From Sulfopaludibacter sp963815475 (GTDB taxonomy: Bacteria > Acidobacteriota > Terriglobia > Bryobacterales > Bryobacteraceae): 64,000 nucleotides of DNA. Position numbers and translations under genes: made by a program. Positions within the stretch are counted from its first letter, which is position 1; every line of letters begins with the position of its first letter. This document shows, piece by piece, positions 43,876-53,878 of the stretch. The notes under the pieces were generated by a model, which was given only the letters and a program-made list of their open reading frames with translations, was not told where the DNA came from and ran no database searches. Where the stretch lies: NCBI GenBank assembly GCA_963815475.1, contig CAWFHD010000001.1, forward strand, positions 744,001 through 808,000, written 5' to 3'.

Positions 43876-43920
43876 CCGCTCAGCGGAGTGCATCCCGCAC
43901 ATCGCTGAGCGGTTTTTTTT
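43876..43920 (+). terminator. Rho-independent terminator of the TonB receptor gene
   Basis: The 10-bp arms CCGCTCAGCG (43876-43885) and CGCTGAGCGG (43903-43912) are followed by eight T (43913-43920), shortly after the receptor stop at 43857. Confidence 0.88.
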
Positions 43921-43997
43921 GCCCTGCCCTACGCACGGAATCGATTCCACGTATCCGCACCATCCCACGATCCTTCCTCCCAGGCTATCCTTTCGCC

Positions 43998-46900
43998 CTA
44001 GCTTGCAGCCGAGCGTGCCAGGACTTTACGAACGGCATGGGTCTGGAGGAACATTTCGCGAAGAGCGGGATCGTTAATGCTGGCGGCCAGGCCTTGGATC
44101 AATTCCTCGGCGCGGCCGAACGACTTGAGGGCAGCCGCGGGGCGGCGGCAGGAGGACAACAGGCGAGCCAGCGCAGCGTGATGACGCCATTCGATCAAGG
44201 GCATGGGATGCGCAGCGAAGGGTTCGAGCGACTTCGTCAACTCATCCTCGGCAGTATTATGGTCGCCCTGCAAAGCGGCGATCTCGCCCAGCAGACGCCG
44301 CGCCGTTGCGACGTACTTGGGCACACCGTACTTGCGAGCGTTTGCCAGCAGCACGCGGGCGTGTTCGCCGGAGCGATCCAGATCGCCTTCTACGAGCCGC
44401 AACTCGGCTTCCGCAGCCTGATGCCGGATTTCATAAAAGCGCCACCGGTTCCAGCGTTCCCTCTCATACAGGGGTTGCACTCTTTCGAGAGCGCTGGCGG
44501 CCTTTCCGGGCTCTCCGGCCAACAGGTAGTCGTAGACCAGGTTGATCAACGAGTTCGCCTCGGCTTCCGCGGCCCTAAAGCGCCGGGAGAATTCGACGCT
44601 TCCGTCGTTGAACTCAATGGCTTTTCCCAGATCGCCGATCTCACGCCAAACCCAGCCGCACCCGTTGGGAACGCGCGAAAGGGCAACGGCATTGTTGTTG
44701 CGTTTGGCCAGATCGAGAGCCTCCTCCAGAGAGGCCATGGCTTCGGAGAGGCGGCCGCGGTTGGCGCGGGTTAGGCCCAGGTAGAACAGCGCCAGCGGCA
44801 AGTAGAATCCGTCGCGAATCTCAGCGGCCAGTCCGGCGGCTTCCAATTGCGTCGCCTCCGCGATCTCGTATTCGCTTTCCCAAAAATGTTTGACGCCCTG
44901 GTAGGTGAGCCCGGAAGCGAGGGCCGCACGGTTTCCGGAGGACCGGGCTAGTGGAATGCAACGGTTCCAGTGGGTCTGCGCTTCGGGAAGCCGGCCGTTC
45001 ACGCCCAGATAGATGGCCCATTGCAGGCCTGCATCCGCGACCAGCGCCGGGTTCGCTGTGCGCTCCGCAAGAGCCATTGCCTCGCGGCCGTAGCGCTCCA
45101 CGTCAACCAGTTCGCGCAGGTTATGGGCCGCCGTGGTCATCCCGATCAGGGCGCGGCACTCGTCCTCCAGATTTCCCGTTGCCTTACAAACCTCCCACAT
45201 GGCTGCATACTCGGCTTTGGCGTCATTCAGCCGGCCCGCGGCCATATAGGCCTGCGATCGTTTATGCAGTAGAATCGAGCGGCGCTCCAGGCGCTCCTCT
45301 TGCGGCAGTTTGTCGATCAGATCCAGACCATGCGTGAAGTGTCCGAGAGCTTCGGCGGTGGCGTAGCGCGAGAGCGCCGTATCACCTGCCTGGACCAGGT
45401 AGGAGAGCGCTTTCGAAAAATCGCGGCCGCGTTCGAAGTGAGTCGCCAGGGCGCCGGCGACCCGGCCTTGTTGGCCGTCATAAATCCGTTCGAGCGTCTG
45501 GCCGGCGCGAAGATGCAGCAGCGCCCTCCGTTTGCTCAGAATCTGATCGTAGAGATAGTACTGATATAGCGCGTGGGCGAACCGGTAACGAGTGGCGGCC
45601 GACCCGTCAGGAAGATCCTCTTCACCCTTCACGCGGATCAACCGATGCACCGCTTCGATGGTGTGCAGCAGGTCTTCGAGTTCCAGATCGTCGGCCTCCA
45701 GCAGCGCGGCCAGCATGGTGGAGGTGAACTCCTCCCCCTCAATGCTGGCGTAGACCAGCGCCTGGCGTTGGCCGTCGCTCAGCAGGCTAACTTTCTTTTC
45801 GATCACGCTGCGCATGCTTACCGGCGCGTCCAGTTCGATCTGTGCCAGGGGCTGCTTGAGACGCCAGGCGCCATTGTCCCGGACGATGTCGCCCCGCTCG
45901 GCCAGAATCTGGATAGCTCCAGTAGCGAACAACGGGTGCCCCTCGCTCTTACTATGGATCAGGACCACCAGTTCGGGCGGGAATTCGTTGGGGGAATAGT
46001 GTGCGTTCAAGTAGGCCGCAACGTCGGGCGCTTTGAGGGCAGCCAGAGCGATTTCCTCACAAAGGCCGCGCGCATGCATCTCGGTGTAGCATTTCTTGAG
46101 CGTAGGATTATCGCGTTCGATGTCTTCGGGGCGGGCCGTGGCCAGGATCATCAGCCGCTGGCCGGACGCGCGCTCGGCGAGTTGACGCAGCATATCTACG
46201 CTGGCCGGATCGACCCAGTGCACGTCTTCGAGAAACAACAGGATCGGTGACTCCGCCGTGAATGCCGCAAACGCATCGGCGAGTTCGCGCACCATGCGGT
46301 CCTTGGTGGCGCCGATGGCTTCGCGGTGCAGTTGTTCCATGGCGTCGCTGGAGAATTCAGCCGGGAACTGCAGGCACCATGTGGGAGCAAATCGCCGCAG
46401 CAGCGCCATCCAGGTGTCTCCGCCCGGGCCTCGGAGCAAGCTTCCCAGGGCATCGAGAAACACGAGGTACGGTTCCCCAGCGCCGTATTGCTCCACGCAA
46501 GCCGCGCGCGCCAGCAGGAGATCGGGGCGCCGTTTTCGGGCCGCGTAGACAAAGGACGCCGCGAGAGCCGTCTTGCCGATTCCAGGTTCTCCAGTCACCA
46601 ACGCAACCCGTCCTACTCCGTTCACCGCGGATTGCAGGAGCTCGCCCAGCTTGGAGAGCTCGCGATCGCGCCCGAAGACCTGCTCAGGCTCACGTTCCTC
46701 GCGGCGCGGCCGAGACTCGAGCGGGCTGCTCCGAAGAGCCTCCGGCGCTTGAGACACCTCCGCGGCAGACTGGTAGCGGCCGTTGCGATCGTTGGCTACG
46801 GGCTGGCGATGAACGCCGTCCCACTCGGCGGACTTTGCCGGACTCGGCGAACTCGGCGCCTCTGGGGCCATGGTTATTTTGGCGATGAACCGATAGCCCT

Positions 46901-47198
46901 GTTTAGGTAGCGTTTCAACATAGAGTGGTTTGGAAGCTCCATCGCGCAAAGCGACCCGGATTTGGCGGATGCTATCGTTTAAGCCCTGGTCAAATTCGAC
47001 GAAAGTCGCATCGCCCCAGACGCGCGTCCGCAATTGTTCGCGAGAAACGATCTGGCCCGGCCTCTCCAGCAGCACCGCCAGGACCCGGAGCGGTTGGGGC
47101 TGAATCTTGACACATTGGCCCTCCAGGAAGAGCTTTCCGGACGCCGAATCGAATTCGAAATCCCCAAAACGTATTGGTCCGTTTCCGCCGTAGGACAT
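43998..47198 (-). CDS. CadC-like winged-helix regulator with AAA ATPase and TPR domains
   Basis: 1066 aa. The N-terminal winged helix is at about residues 10-105 (FGDFEFDSASGKLFLEG, RPGQIVSREQLRTRVWGDATF, PLYVETLPKQGYRFIAKI). The ATPase is at about 175-450 with Walker A in GEPGIGKTALAASF and Walker B in PILLFLEDVHWVDPAS, in the style of MalT/LuxR-type STAND proteins. The C-terminal half is a long TPR array (AKAEYAAMWEVCKATGNLEDE, AEATQLEAAGLAAEIR). Such proteins sense a ligand or protein and then bind promoters. It is divergent from the 196-aa secreted protein with a 157-bp gap. Confidence 0.88.
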   Translation of the reverse strand: MSYGGNGPIRFGDFEFDSASGKLFLEGQCVKIQPQPLRVLAVLLERPGQIVSREQLRTRVWGDATFVEFDQGLNDSIRQIRVALRDGASKPLYVETLPKQGYRFIAKITMAPEAPSSPSPAKSAEWDGVHRQPVANDRNGRYQSAAEVSQAPEALRSSPLESRPRREEREPEQVFGRDRELSKLGELLQSAVNGVGRVALVTGEPGIGKTALAASFVYAARKRRPDLLLARAACVEQYGAGEPYLVFLDALGSLLRGPGGDTWMALLRRFAPTWCLQFPAEFSSDAMEQLHREAIGATKDRMVRELADAFAAFTAESPILLFLEDVHWVDPASVDMLRQLAERASGQRLMILATARPEDIERDNPTLKKCYTEMHARGLCEEIALAALKAPDVAAYLNAHYSPNEFPPELVVLIHSKSEGHPLFATGAIQILAERGDIVRDNGAWRLKQPLAQIELDAPVSMRSVIEKKVSLLSDGQRQALVYASIEGEEFTSTMLAALLEADDLELEDLLHTIEAVHRLIRVKGEEDLPDGSAATRYRFAHALYQYYLYDQILSKRRALLHLRAGQTLERIYDGQQGRVAGALATHFERGRDFSKALSYLVQAGDTALSRYATAEALGHFTHGLDLIDKLPQEERLERRSILLHKRSQAYMAAGRLNDAKAEYAAMWEVCKATGNLEDECRALIGMTTAAHNLRELVDVERYGREAMALAERTANPALVADAGLQWAIYLGVNGRLPEAQTHWNRCIPLARSSGNRAALASGLTYQGVKHFWESEYEIAEATQLEAAGLAAEIRDGFYLPLALFYLGLTRANRGRLSEAMASLEEALDLAKRNNNAVALSRVPNGCGWVWREIGDLGKAIEFNDGSVEFSRRFRAAEAEANSLINLVYDYLLAGEPGKAASALERVQPLYERERWNRWRFYEIRHQAAEAELRLVEGDLDRSGEHARVLLANARKYGVPKYVATARRLLGEIAALQGDHNTAEDELTKSLEPFAAHPMPLIEWRHHAALARLLSSCRRPAAALKSFGRAEELIQGLAASINDPALREMFLQTHAVRKVLARSAAS

Positions 47199-47355
47199 CT
47201 ACGCATCCCCAATTTGTGCTTGCAATAGTCTACACCCTTAGGTCAGATGAGGAAGCCCTCAGCAAGAACTCATGCTGGTTGCAACACAGGCGACGTTATA
47301 TTCCAGTCAAGTCGGCGGCTGCCGGCACTCAAAGATGACAAATGGAGGACAAACT

Positions 47356-47946
47356 ATGACGACCACAATCAAGACTCTCATCTACAAATCAAAGATGAGT
47401 ATTCCGCGTTTGGCGCTGACAGGCATTCTTGCCGGCGCCGTGATGCTTCTCGCCGCGGATCGGGATGCAACCAACGAGATCGAACAAGCGCATGACCACA
47501 CATCTGCCGTCCCAGCCAGACTCGTGGACATCGTTCGCATCAATACGCAGCAATTCACCAATGTGAACGCTGCCACGGCTGCGAATTACCAGCCGTTATT
47601 TGGCTGCGTCACAGGTCCGGATCAGGGCGCAATGGGAGTGCACTATATCAATCTCACTCTATATGGAGACGGTGAAATCGATTCCACGAAGCCGGAAGCG
47701 CTGATATATGAGCCGTCGAATGGAGCCCTGCGGCTCGTGGGCGTAGAGTACATCGTGGACGCCGCCACCTGGTCGAAGAATCACACCAGTCCGCCTATGC
47801 TCGAAGGTCAAGCGTTCCAGTTCGTGAACAGCCCGAACCGGTACGGCTTGCCCGCATTCTACGAGCTGCACGTCTGGGCCTGGCGGGACAACCCCAATGG
47901 CGCCTTTGTGGACTGGAACACGAAGGTGAGCTGCGAAGGCCAGTAA
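47356..47946 (+). CDS. Secreted protein, function unknown
   Basis: 196 aa with GGAGG 7 nt before the ATG at 47356. A signal-like stretch (SIPRLALTGILAGAVMLLAA) is followed by a soluble region. Segments such as AANYQPLFGCVTGPDQGAMG, GALRLVGVEYIVDAATWSKN and YELHVWAWRDNPNGAFVDWN look like an extracytoplasmic binding or dioxygenase-like beta fold, but no family is certain. It is divergent from the CadC-like regulator and may be one of its targets. Confidence 0.7.
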   Translation: MTTTIKTLIYKSKMSIPRLALTGILAGAVMLLAADRDATNEIEQAHDHTSAVPARLVDIVRINTQQFTNVNAATAANYQPLFGCVTGPDQGAMGVHYINLTLYGDGEIDSTKPEALIYEPSNGALRLVGVEYIVDAATWSKNHTSPPMLEGQAFQFVNSPNRYGLPAFYELHVWAWRDNPNGAFVDWNTKVSCEGQ

Positions 47947-47978
47947 ATAAAGTTAGACATCTGCTGGTGCGAAATACT

Positions 47979-48008
47979 CTTGTGGCACGGAATGACCCGT
48001 GCCACAAG
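47979..48008. terminator. Perfect 12-bp hairpin after the secreted protein gene
   Basis: CTTGTGGCACGG (47979-47990), a 6-nt loop and CCGTGCCACAAG (47997-48008), 33 bp after the stop. No T-run follows. It may be a terminator or a dispersed palindromic repeat. Confidence 0.6.
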
Positions 48009-48200
48009 TGTCCCCCATCCTCTACCTGAACCTACATTTCTAACCCCAAAACCTTGGCCCGATACGATCGACAACAAACTAACTGCTCGACCGGTTCGTA
48101 ACGCGACCGAAGTCCGCAGTTTCCCACCAGTCACGTCTTGCTCAATCACTTTCAGGCCCGATAACTCTGCAGCCCGCACGATTGGGTGTAGAATCTCGGG

Positions 48201-48794
48201 ATGGTATCAACAGGGACAACCGGTAACGGGGAGGTGACCCGGCTGTTGTTGTGCTGGAGCGGAGGCGACCATGAGGCGCTGGACCGGCTAGTGCCTCTGA
48301 TGTACAGCGAACTACGCCGCATCGCCGCTGCATATCTCCGTCGTGAACGCAGCGACCACACCATGCAGCCCACGGCGTTGGTTCATGAAGCCTACCTCCG
48401 GATCGTCGATCAAAAAACCATCGATTGCCATTCGCGCGCGCAGTTTTTTGGCATAGCGGCGAACTTAATGCGACAGATTCTAGTGAATCACGCCAAAGGG
48501 CACAATGCCGTGAAACGCGGTCGCGGCAACAATCGGGTAACTTTAGACGACGTCGGCCTAGCCGCAACGCAGCAGGCGCCCGGGGTGGACCTAGTGGCTC
48601 TGAACGAGGCTCTGGATCGTTTGACGGAGCTGAATGCGCGGCAGAGCCGGATTGTGGAAATGCGTTTCTTTGCGGGCCTGACCGAAAACGAGATTGCGGA
48701 CCTCTTAAACATCTCCCCTATCACGGTAAAGCGCGACTGGCGAACCGCCCGAGCCTTCCTGTACCAACAGCTCGGTCTCGCCAGCCATTCCTGA
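48201..48794 (+). CDS. ECF sigma factor, acidobacterial Ser/Thr-kinase-linked type
   Basis: 197 aa. Region 2 is in LVPLMYSELRRIAAAYLRRE and TALVHEAYLRIVD, and region 4 in RFFAGLTENEIADLLNISPITVKRDWRTARAFL. The sequence HTMQPTALVHEAYLR marks the TIGR02999 group, common in Acidobacteria and Planctomycetes, which lacks classical anti-sigma factors. Its close link (20 bp) to the following Ser/Thr kinase gene suggests phosphorylation-based control of this sigma. Confidence 0.9.
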   Translation: MVSTGTTGNGEVTRLLLCWSGGDHEALDRLVPLMYSELRRIAAAYLRRERSDHTMQPTALVHEAYLRIVDQKTIDCHSRAQFFGIAANLMRQILVNHAKGHNAVKRGRGNNRVTLDDVGLAATQQAPGVDLVALNEALDRLTELNARQSRIVEMRFFAGLTENEIADLLNISPITVKRDWRTARAFLYQQLGLASHS

Positions 48795-48814
48795 CCTGTT
48801 CGTGGTTATGAGCT

Positions 48815-51466
48815 ATGACACCGAAGCGGTGGCAGCGGATACAGGACGTGTTGCAACAGGTCTGGGACGGCGATCCCGGTGAACGCGGCCCGATCCTCGA
48901 TCGAGCTTGCGTGGGAGATCCGTCCATGCGTTCCGAAGTCGAGGCGCTGCTGGCTTCCGATGAAGGCGGCGGAGAGTTTCTGCTCACACCGGCGACAGAG
49001 ATTGCGGTAGCGGCGGGCACGATCGATGGAGCCGAAACCGGCGAGGCAAACCGCAGCATCGGCCCCTACCGAATTCTTCGAGAGATCGGGCACGGCGGAA
49101 TGGGCACTGTCTATCTGGCCGAGCGTGCCGACGGGCAATACCGCAAACGGGTCGCGATCAAGCTAGTGAAATCGTATGGCGGCGATCATCACGTCCTCCG
49201 CCGGTTTCGTAACGAGCGGCAGGTTTTAGCGGAACTGGATCATCCCAACATTGCCAAACTACTCGATGGAGGGGCCACCGAAGACGGCCTTCCCTATCTC
49301 GTAATGGAATACGTGGACGGCGTTCGCATCGACGTGTGGTGCGACACGCGCAAGCTGCCGCTGCGCGACCGGCTGATTCTGTTTTGTAAGGTGTGCGATG
49401 CCGTGCAGTATGCGCACGATCGCCATGTAATTCATCGCGACCTTAAGCCTGGCAATATTCTGGTGACGGCCGGTGGAGCGCCGGCATTGCTGGATTTCGG
49501 GATCGCTAAGGTGCTTAACCCTGAAATCTCCGCCGAAATCCTCGAGACGACGGCCGGGGCTGGCCCGATGACACCGGAATACGCGAGCCCGGAACAGATT
49601 CGAGGAGAACCGGTAAGCCCGGCGAGCGACCTCTATGCGCTGGGTGTAGTGTTATACCAGCTACTTACAGGCAGACTCCCTTATTTGTTTCCAGCGCAGG
49701 ATCTGCACGAGATGGTTCGGGTGATCTGCGAACAAGAACCGATCAAGCCGAGCGCCGCCATCGGGCCTGCCTTAGATAGCGGCGAATCTGGTCCCGGTAT
49801 GCGCCGGCTGCTGGCTGGAGATCTGGACAAGATCGTCCTGATGGCTTTGCGAAAGGAGCCGGAACTTCGCTATCGCACGGCTGCCCAGCTTTCAGAAGAT
49901 CTCCAGCGCTTCCTGCAGGATTTGCCGGTGCGAGCGCGACGAGAGAGTTGGAGCTATTGGGGTCAAAAGTTCCTCAAGCGGAACCTGGCACTCGTCACGG
50001 CAGCGGCGATCAGCGCAGTAATCGTCCTTTTCCTGGTGGTGGGGTTCGGCGGGTTGCGCAGACTGGCGAATGCATCCGGCGATGCAGGCATTCGCTCGCT
50101 CGCGGTGCTGCCGCTCCATAACTTGTCGAGCGATAAGGAGCAGGATTATGTCGCTGACGGCATAACGGACGCGCTGATCAGCGATTTGGCACGGATACCA
50201 ACCTTACGAGTGATCTCGCGCACGTCCGTAATGTCATACAAGGACCCGCGCAAGTCTATACCTGAGATCGCACGTAATCTCCACGTGCAAACCATAGTGG
50301 AGGGATCGGTCCTGAGAGTTGGCGATCGCGTCCGGATCACCATACGGCTGATCGACGCGGCAAGCGACCGTCCGATCTGGAGCGGGAAATATGAGGGGGA
50401 AATGAGCGATGCGCTACTACTCCAGAACCGAGTGTCGGAAGCCATCGCCGGGGAGATTCACGTAACCATGACGGCGAAGCATTCCGCTGGAGTGCCTGCC
50501 GCGCGGCGGGTGAACCTCGGCTCCTACGATGCCTATTTGAAAGGACAGCACCAGTACTTCAGCGGATACACTCAAGAATCGACGGAGAAAGCCATCTCCT
50601 GGTTCCGTCAATCGCTGGATCTCGATCCTGGCTTTGCGCCCGCATACGCGGGTATGGCGGCTTGTTACTGGGGTTTATCGAGCGTTTATTATCCGCCCAG
50701 TGAAGTGATGCCTAAGGCCAAGTGGGCCGCCATGAAGGCTCTGGAATTGGATGACACTCTGGGCGAAGCCCATGGCTTGTTGGGCGTAGTTCAGTCCGCG
50801 TTTGAATTCAAACGTGCAGATGCCGAGAAGGAGTACCGGCGCGCGATCGATCTGAAACCGAGCGACGCCCAGATTCACCTCTGGTACAGCATGTACCTGG
50901 CGGAACTGGGACGGTTCGACGAGTCCGTAAAGGAATCGGAGCAGGCCCAAAAACTGGATCCGGTTTCACCGTTCATGGGCAGCTATGTAGCGGTGCCTCT
51001 TTACTTCGCGCGCCGGTACGACCAGCTCATTCAGCACATGCAGCCAATCGTTGAAATGGATCCCAAACAGCAACAGGCACACGCCTTTCTGGCGCTAGCG
51101 TACGAGCAAAAGGGCGAATGGGTCAAGGCGATCGACCAAATGGAGCAGGCCTATGCGCTCGATAAGGATCAGGACGGTTTGGCGCAACTCGGACATATCT
51201 ACGCAGTATCGGGCAGAAAAGCGGACGCAAAAAGAATACTCGGGCAATTGAAGGAATTGTCCCGCAAACGTTACGTATCGGCCTACAACATCGGACTTCT
51301 CTATGCAGGTCTGGGCGAACGGGACGAAGCGTTTCGCTGGTTAAATCAAGTGGAGCAGGACCGCTCGGAATGGTTTGCCGCGATCAATGTAGATCCTCGA
51401 CTGGACACCTTCCACTCCGACCCGCGATTCGCGGTCATGCTCCACAGCGTAGGTTTGCGCCAGTAG
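48815..51466 (+). CDS. Membrane Ser/Thr protein kinase with FlgO-like and TPR regions
   Basis: 883 aa. The kinase domain is at about residues 82-345: glycine loop IGHGGMGTVYLAER, Lys in RVAIKLVK, catalytic HRDLKPGNILV, DFGIAK and YASPEQ. A membrane helix is at about 394-416 (VTAAAISAVIVLFLVVGFGG). A TolB/FlgO-like domain follows (IRSLAVLPLHNLSSDKEQDY, VEGSVLRVGDRVRITIRLID), then TPR repeats to the end. This is the standard acidobacterial sigma-kinase pair. The extracytoplasmic part probably senses a signal; the sigma factor upstream is a likely partner. Confidence 0.93.
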   Translation: MTPKRWQRIQDVLQQVWDGDPGERGPILDRACVGDPSMRSEVEALLASDEGGGEFLLTPATEIAVAAGTIDGAETGEANRSIGPYRILREIGHGGMGTVYLAERADGQYRKRVAIKLVKSYGGDHHVLRRFRNERQVLAELDHPNIAKLLDGGATEDGLPYLVMEYVDGVRIDVWCDTRKLPLRDRLILFCKVCDAVQYAHDRHVIHRDLKPGNILVTAGGAPALLDFGIAKVLNPEISAEILETTAGAGPMTPEYASPEQIRGEPVSPASDLYALGVVLYQLLTGRLPYLFPAQDLHEMVRVICEQEPIKPSAAIGPALDSGESGPGMRRLLAGDLDKIVLMALRKEPELRYRTAAQLSEDLQRFLQDLPVRARRESWSYWGQKFLKRNLALVTAAAISAVIVLFLVVGFGGLRRLANASGDAGIRSLAVLPLHNLSSDKEQDYVADGITDALISDLARIPTLRVISRTSVMSYKDPRKSIPEIARNLHVQTIVEGSVLRVGDRVRITIRLIDAASDRPIWSGKYEGEMSDALLLQNRVSEAIAGEIHVTMTAKHSAGVPAARRVNLGSYDAYLKGQHQYFSGYTQESTEKAISWFRQSLDLDPGFAPAYAGMAACYWGLSSVYYPPSEVMPKAKWAAMKALELDDTLGEAHGLLGVVQSAFEFKRADAEKEYRRAIDLKPSDAQIHLWYSMYLAELGRFDESVKESEQAQKLDPVSPFMGSYVAVPLYFARRYDQLIQHMQPIVEMDPKQQQAHAFLALAYEQKGEWVKAIDQMEQAYALDKDQDGLAQLGHIYAVSGRKADAKRILGQLKELSRKRYVSAYNIGLLYAGLGERDEAFRWLNQVEQDRSEWFAAINVDPRLDTFHSDPRFAVMLHSVGLRQ

Positions 51467-51484
51467 CTGCGTAGGCTTGCGATA

Positions 51485-52216
51485 TTAATGGACCGTCAGA
51501 TTGTACGTCACGTTTTGTATGGCGACGGCGAACGGCCCCGCAGAGATCGCAGCTTCGAAATGGAGAACGTGCTTTCCGGGCTTCAAAGGGGCCAGCATCG
51601 CCCAGTACCCGTCGGCCTCCGATCGTCCACTGGTGACGCCCGGCAAACCAAGAACATTATTCTGAGACGGTGTCGTGAAGTTGAACGGGGGCGAAGCGAT
51701 TCGGAAGTCACGCAGCGCCGGTACGGAATGCCCATCGACCGTGACCACTACGGTGACGGGAGCTACGCCGTCGATTGCGAAGCGCGCGCATTCGAGCCGG
51801 TCCGCATCGGTACGTCCGAAGAAGGGCGCGGGTTCCACATTAGAGCACTCGGCAGTGATCATCGGAAAGAACAACGGGGTATTGGAGGGCACCGTGCACG
51901 AGCGCGTGACACCGGAAGCACTGAAAGTGCCATCTCCTGCCAGAAAAAAGACCGGCTGTGACTGATTGATGTTGCAGTTTTGTCCCGTGGTGTCATACGA
52001 GGGATTGATGGGAACGGGAATCAGATCCCACCATTGATACCATTGTTCAGCCCATTCGGCGTAAGTCCTCCCAAACACATACGAGCCCGGCGGGAAAACC
52101 AGCAAATTGGCGCTGGCGGATGTGGCAGTAGCTCCGGCTTGCGTCTGCCCCTGTGCCGAAGTCACGACAAGGGCGAAGCTGAGAATCGCTAAGACGAACG
52201 AACGTTGTGCAATCAT
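51485..52216 (-). CDS. Secreted protein, function unknown
   Basis: 243 aa with an excellent GGAGGT ribosome site 6 nt before the ATG. A signal peptide ends near VTSAQG. The mature part is rich in aromatic and Cys residues (FGRTYAEWAEQWYQWWDLIPV, GQNCNINQSQPVFFLAGDG, TRSCTVPSNTPLFFP, TAECSN, RLECARFAIDG), with four cysteines that could form disulfides. The end (PGKHVLHFEAAISAGPFAVAI) suggests a beta-sandwich. No family is recognised. It faces the kinase gene tail to tail. Confidence 0.7.
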   Translation of the reverse strand: MIAQRSFVLAILSFALVVTSAQGQTQAGATATSASANLLVFPPGSYVFGRTYAEWAEQWYQWWDLIPVPINPSYDTTGQNCNINQSQPVFFLAGDGTFSASGVTRSCTVPSNTPLFFPMITAECSNVEPAPFFGRTDADRLECARFAIDGVAPVTVVVTVDGHSVPALRDFRIASPPFNFTTPSQNNVLGLPGVTSGRSEADGYWAMLAPLKPGKHVLHFEAAISAGPFAVAIQNVTYNLTVH

Positions 52217-52547
52217 ATTTGCACCTCCACCTGTACATGCACTAATTGGAAGAGAAAGGGATCATTGAATCCCGGAAAGTGCGGTGGATGGCTCAAATGC
52301 CCGCGCACGAAATTGCGATCGACCCACGAGTTGGCTGCGGGTGTACCGTGCCTGAAGCGAGGCACTGGCGGTGGCTGTTCCGCCTGGAAGTGAATGTTCG
52401 TTCGCTGCTCGTCCAGAAGCCTGCGGTCGCGGTATTGATCTTGACCGGCTTTCCGAAAATCCGTGCCAGATACCTGACTATCGCAGAGATGTCTCGTCCG
52501 ACCCTCGGCGCCGCGGGTGACGATGTTGTCCGCCACGGTGCTTTGGC
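52217..52547. other. Gap with no supported gene
   Basis: 331 bp between two minus-strand genes. Overlapping open frames on both strands (about 120 aa each) have no ribosome site, no domain and uneven composition. I see no hairpin terminator or repeat. It presumably holds the promoter of the 243-aa secreted protein. Confidence 0.5.
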
Positions 52548-53102
52548 TTACTTTGCCGGCGGCACGTACGGCTTCACATCGCCGCAATCGGAGGAGAGGA
52601 ACTTGGTTTCGTAAGACATCTTGATGGTCATGTTCATGCCACCCACCGTCTTAATCACGCCGCTGCCCTTCAGGTGCTCCGAGTCCAGACGATCGATGAC
52701 GACATCGCCGGCCATTTGCATGTTGTTACGGTTGCATTCCAGGTGAATTTCCTGCTTGCCGAAGGACGACGAGGTCAGCTTGGTGGTGCACTGCTTGTCG
52801 TTCTGAAAATTCAGGCCCCGCTCCAGTGCTTCTTTGGTGAGGCAGCTCTTGGTGGTATTGGTTTGGGGACCGCCCATGCCGCGGCCTTTCATCATCGCTT
52901 CCACGCGCGCTCGTTGCTCCGGCGGCATCTTCGCCAGCGTGTCTTCGGGAATCTGCGGCATCGCCATGGCAGGCATACCGGTGATCTCGGTCTTGCTGGT
53001 GGTTTCCCACAAGCCGGTTTTCACGTCGATCGGTTTGAGGTCGTCGGCGCTCGCCACCAGCGGCGCAAGCATGGTCAGCAACACGAGAATCGTACTTTTC
53101 AT
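52548..53102 (-). CDS. DUF3617-family secreted protein
   Basis: 184 aa from the ATG at 53102 with CGGAGG about 5 nt upstream. A signal peptide (LVLLTMLAPLVASA) leads to DIKPGLW-like opening IDVKTGLWETTSKTEITG, a Met/Pro-rich stretch and CLTKEALERG. FGKQEIHLECNRNNMQMAGDV and FLSSDCGDVKPY follow. Four Cys fit two disulfides, as in DUF3617. The family is periplasmic and of unknown function. It is 50 bp after the dipeptidase gene on the same strand. Confidence 0.85.
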   Translation of the reverse strand: MKSTILVLLTMLAPLVASADDLKPIDVKTGLWETTSKTEITGMPAMAMPQIPEDTLAKMPPEQRARVEAMMKGRGMGGPQTNTTKSCLTKEALERGLNFQNDKQCTTKLTSSSFGKQEIHLECNRNNMQMAGDVVIDRLDSEHLKGSGVIKTVGGMNMTIKMSYETKFLSSDCGDVKPYVPPAK

Positions 53103-53152
53103 AAGCCTCCGAACTCCTAAAAGGATGTCACGCTGCGCCCCGAGGCGCAAGC

Positions 53153-53878
53153 TCAACGAATGCTCTCGAAAGGGATATTCCCGATGCTATATTTCGGCCA
53201 ATCGCGGTAATCGAAGTGCCACCACTCGAAGTCGAATACCTGAAATCCCTGCTGTTCCATGGCACGGCGCAGCAGGTCGCGGCGGGCACGCTGGTCCGGA
53301 GTGCCACCGGCGTAGTTGGGATACGACCGCTCCGACATCTCGTCGTAGCCTCCGGTCATTTCCACCTCCTTGCCGGTCTTCAGGTCGTAGAGCGTCAGAT
53401 CTACGGCGCATCCGCGATTGTGGCGCGAGCCCTTCGCCGGGTCGGCGACGAAATCGTGCTTGTCGGGTGGGGTGGCGTCCCAGAAGATTTTGGTGATGTG
53501 CCAGGGGCGGTAACCGTCGAAGATCAGCAGTCCGTAACCCTGCTTCATCAATTCGCGATGCGCGCGCAGCATGGCTTCGGCGGCGGGCCGCTGCAGGAAC
53601 GCGCGAGCCGAAGTGTAGACCGGCGTGCTCAGGAAATTGTCGGTGGTGGCGTAGCGGATCTCCAGCTTGATCCTGGAATCGAGCCGGGCCAGGTCGACGA
53701 GATCCGCCTTGCGAAAGTCGCCCTTCTCCTCCGGAGGATGCGCCGCCAGTGCTTCGGTGCGCAACTCCGCCACCGGCCGCACCGGGGTGATGCGGAAGAT
53801 GGGACGGTCCTGGCCCGCCAACAGCAGAGGCAGGAGAAGGGTGAGAGAACGCAGAGTCGTGTCAGAAAGGGTTTTCAT
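53153..53878 (-). CDS. D-alanyl-D-alanine dipeptidase (VanX/DdpX family, M15D)
   Basis: 241 aa with a signal peptide (LRSLTLLLPLLLAGQ). The zinc site of VanX-type enzymes is intact: SRHNRGCAVDLTLYD (His and Asp) and FDFEWWHFDY (Glu and His); GYGLLIFDGYRP carries the catalytic Arg. It hydrolyses D-Ala-D-Ala. As an exported member without vanHA neighbours, it is more likely to recycle peptidoglycan peptides than to give vancomycin resistance. Its ATG shares one base with the stop of the upstream gene (TAATG), so the two are translated together. Confidence 0.9.
   Translation of the reverse strand: MKTLSDTTLRSLTLLLPLLLAGQDRPIFRITPVRPVAELRTEALAAHPPEEKGDFRKADLVDLARLDSRIKLEIRYATTDNFLSTPVYTSARAFLQRPAAEAMLRAHRELMKQGYGLLIFDGYRPWHITKIFWDATPPDKHDFVADPAKGSRHNRGCAVDLTLYDLKTGKEVEMTGGYDEMSERSYPNYAGGTPDQRARRDLLRRAMEQQGFQVFDFEWWHFDYRDWPKYSIGNIPFESIR

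Noticed and set aside
52213..52614. Two overlapping ORFs of about 120 aa on opposite strands
   Set aside because: No ribosome site, no domain, uneven composition; neither is better than the other.
53153..53878. Vancomycin-resistance operon
   Set aside because: Only a VanX-like dipeptidase is present, with a signal peptide and no vanH, vanA or vanRS neighbours.
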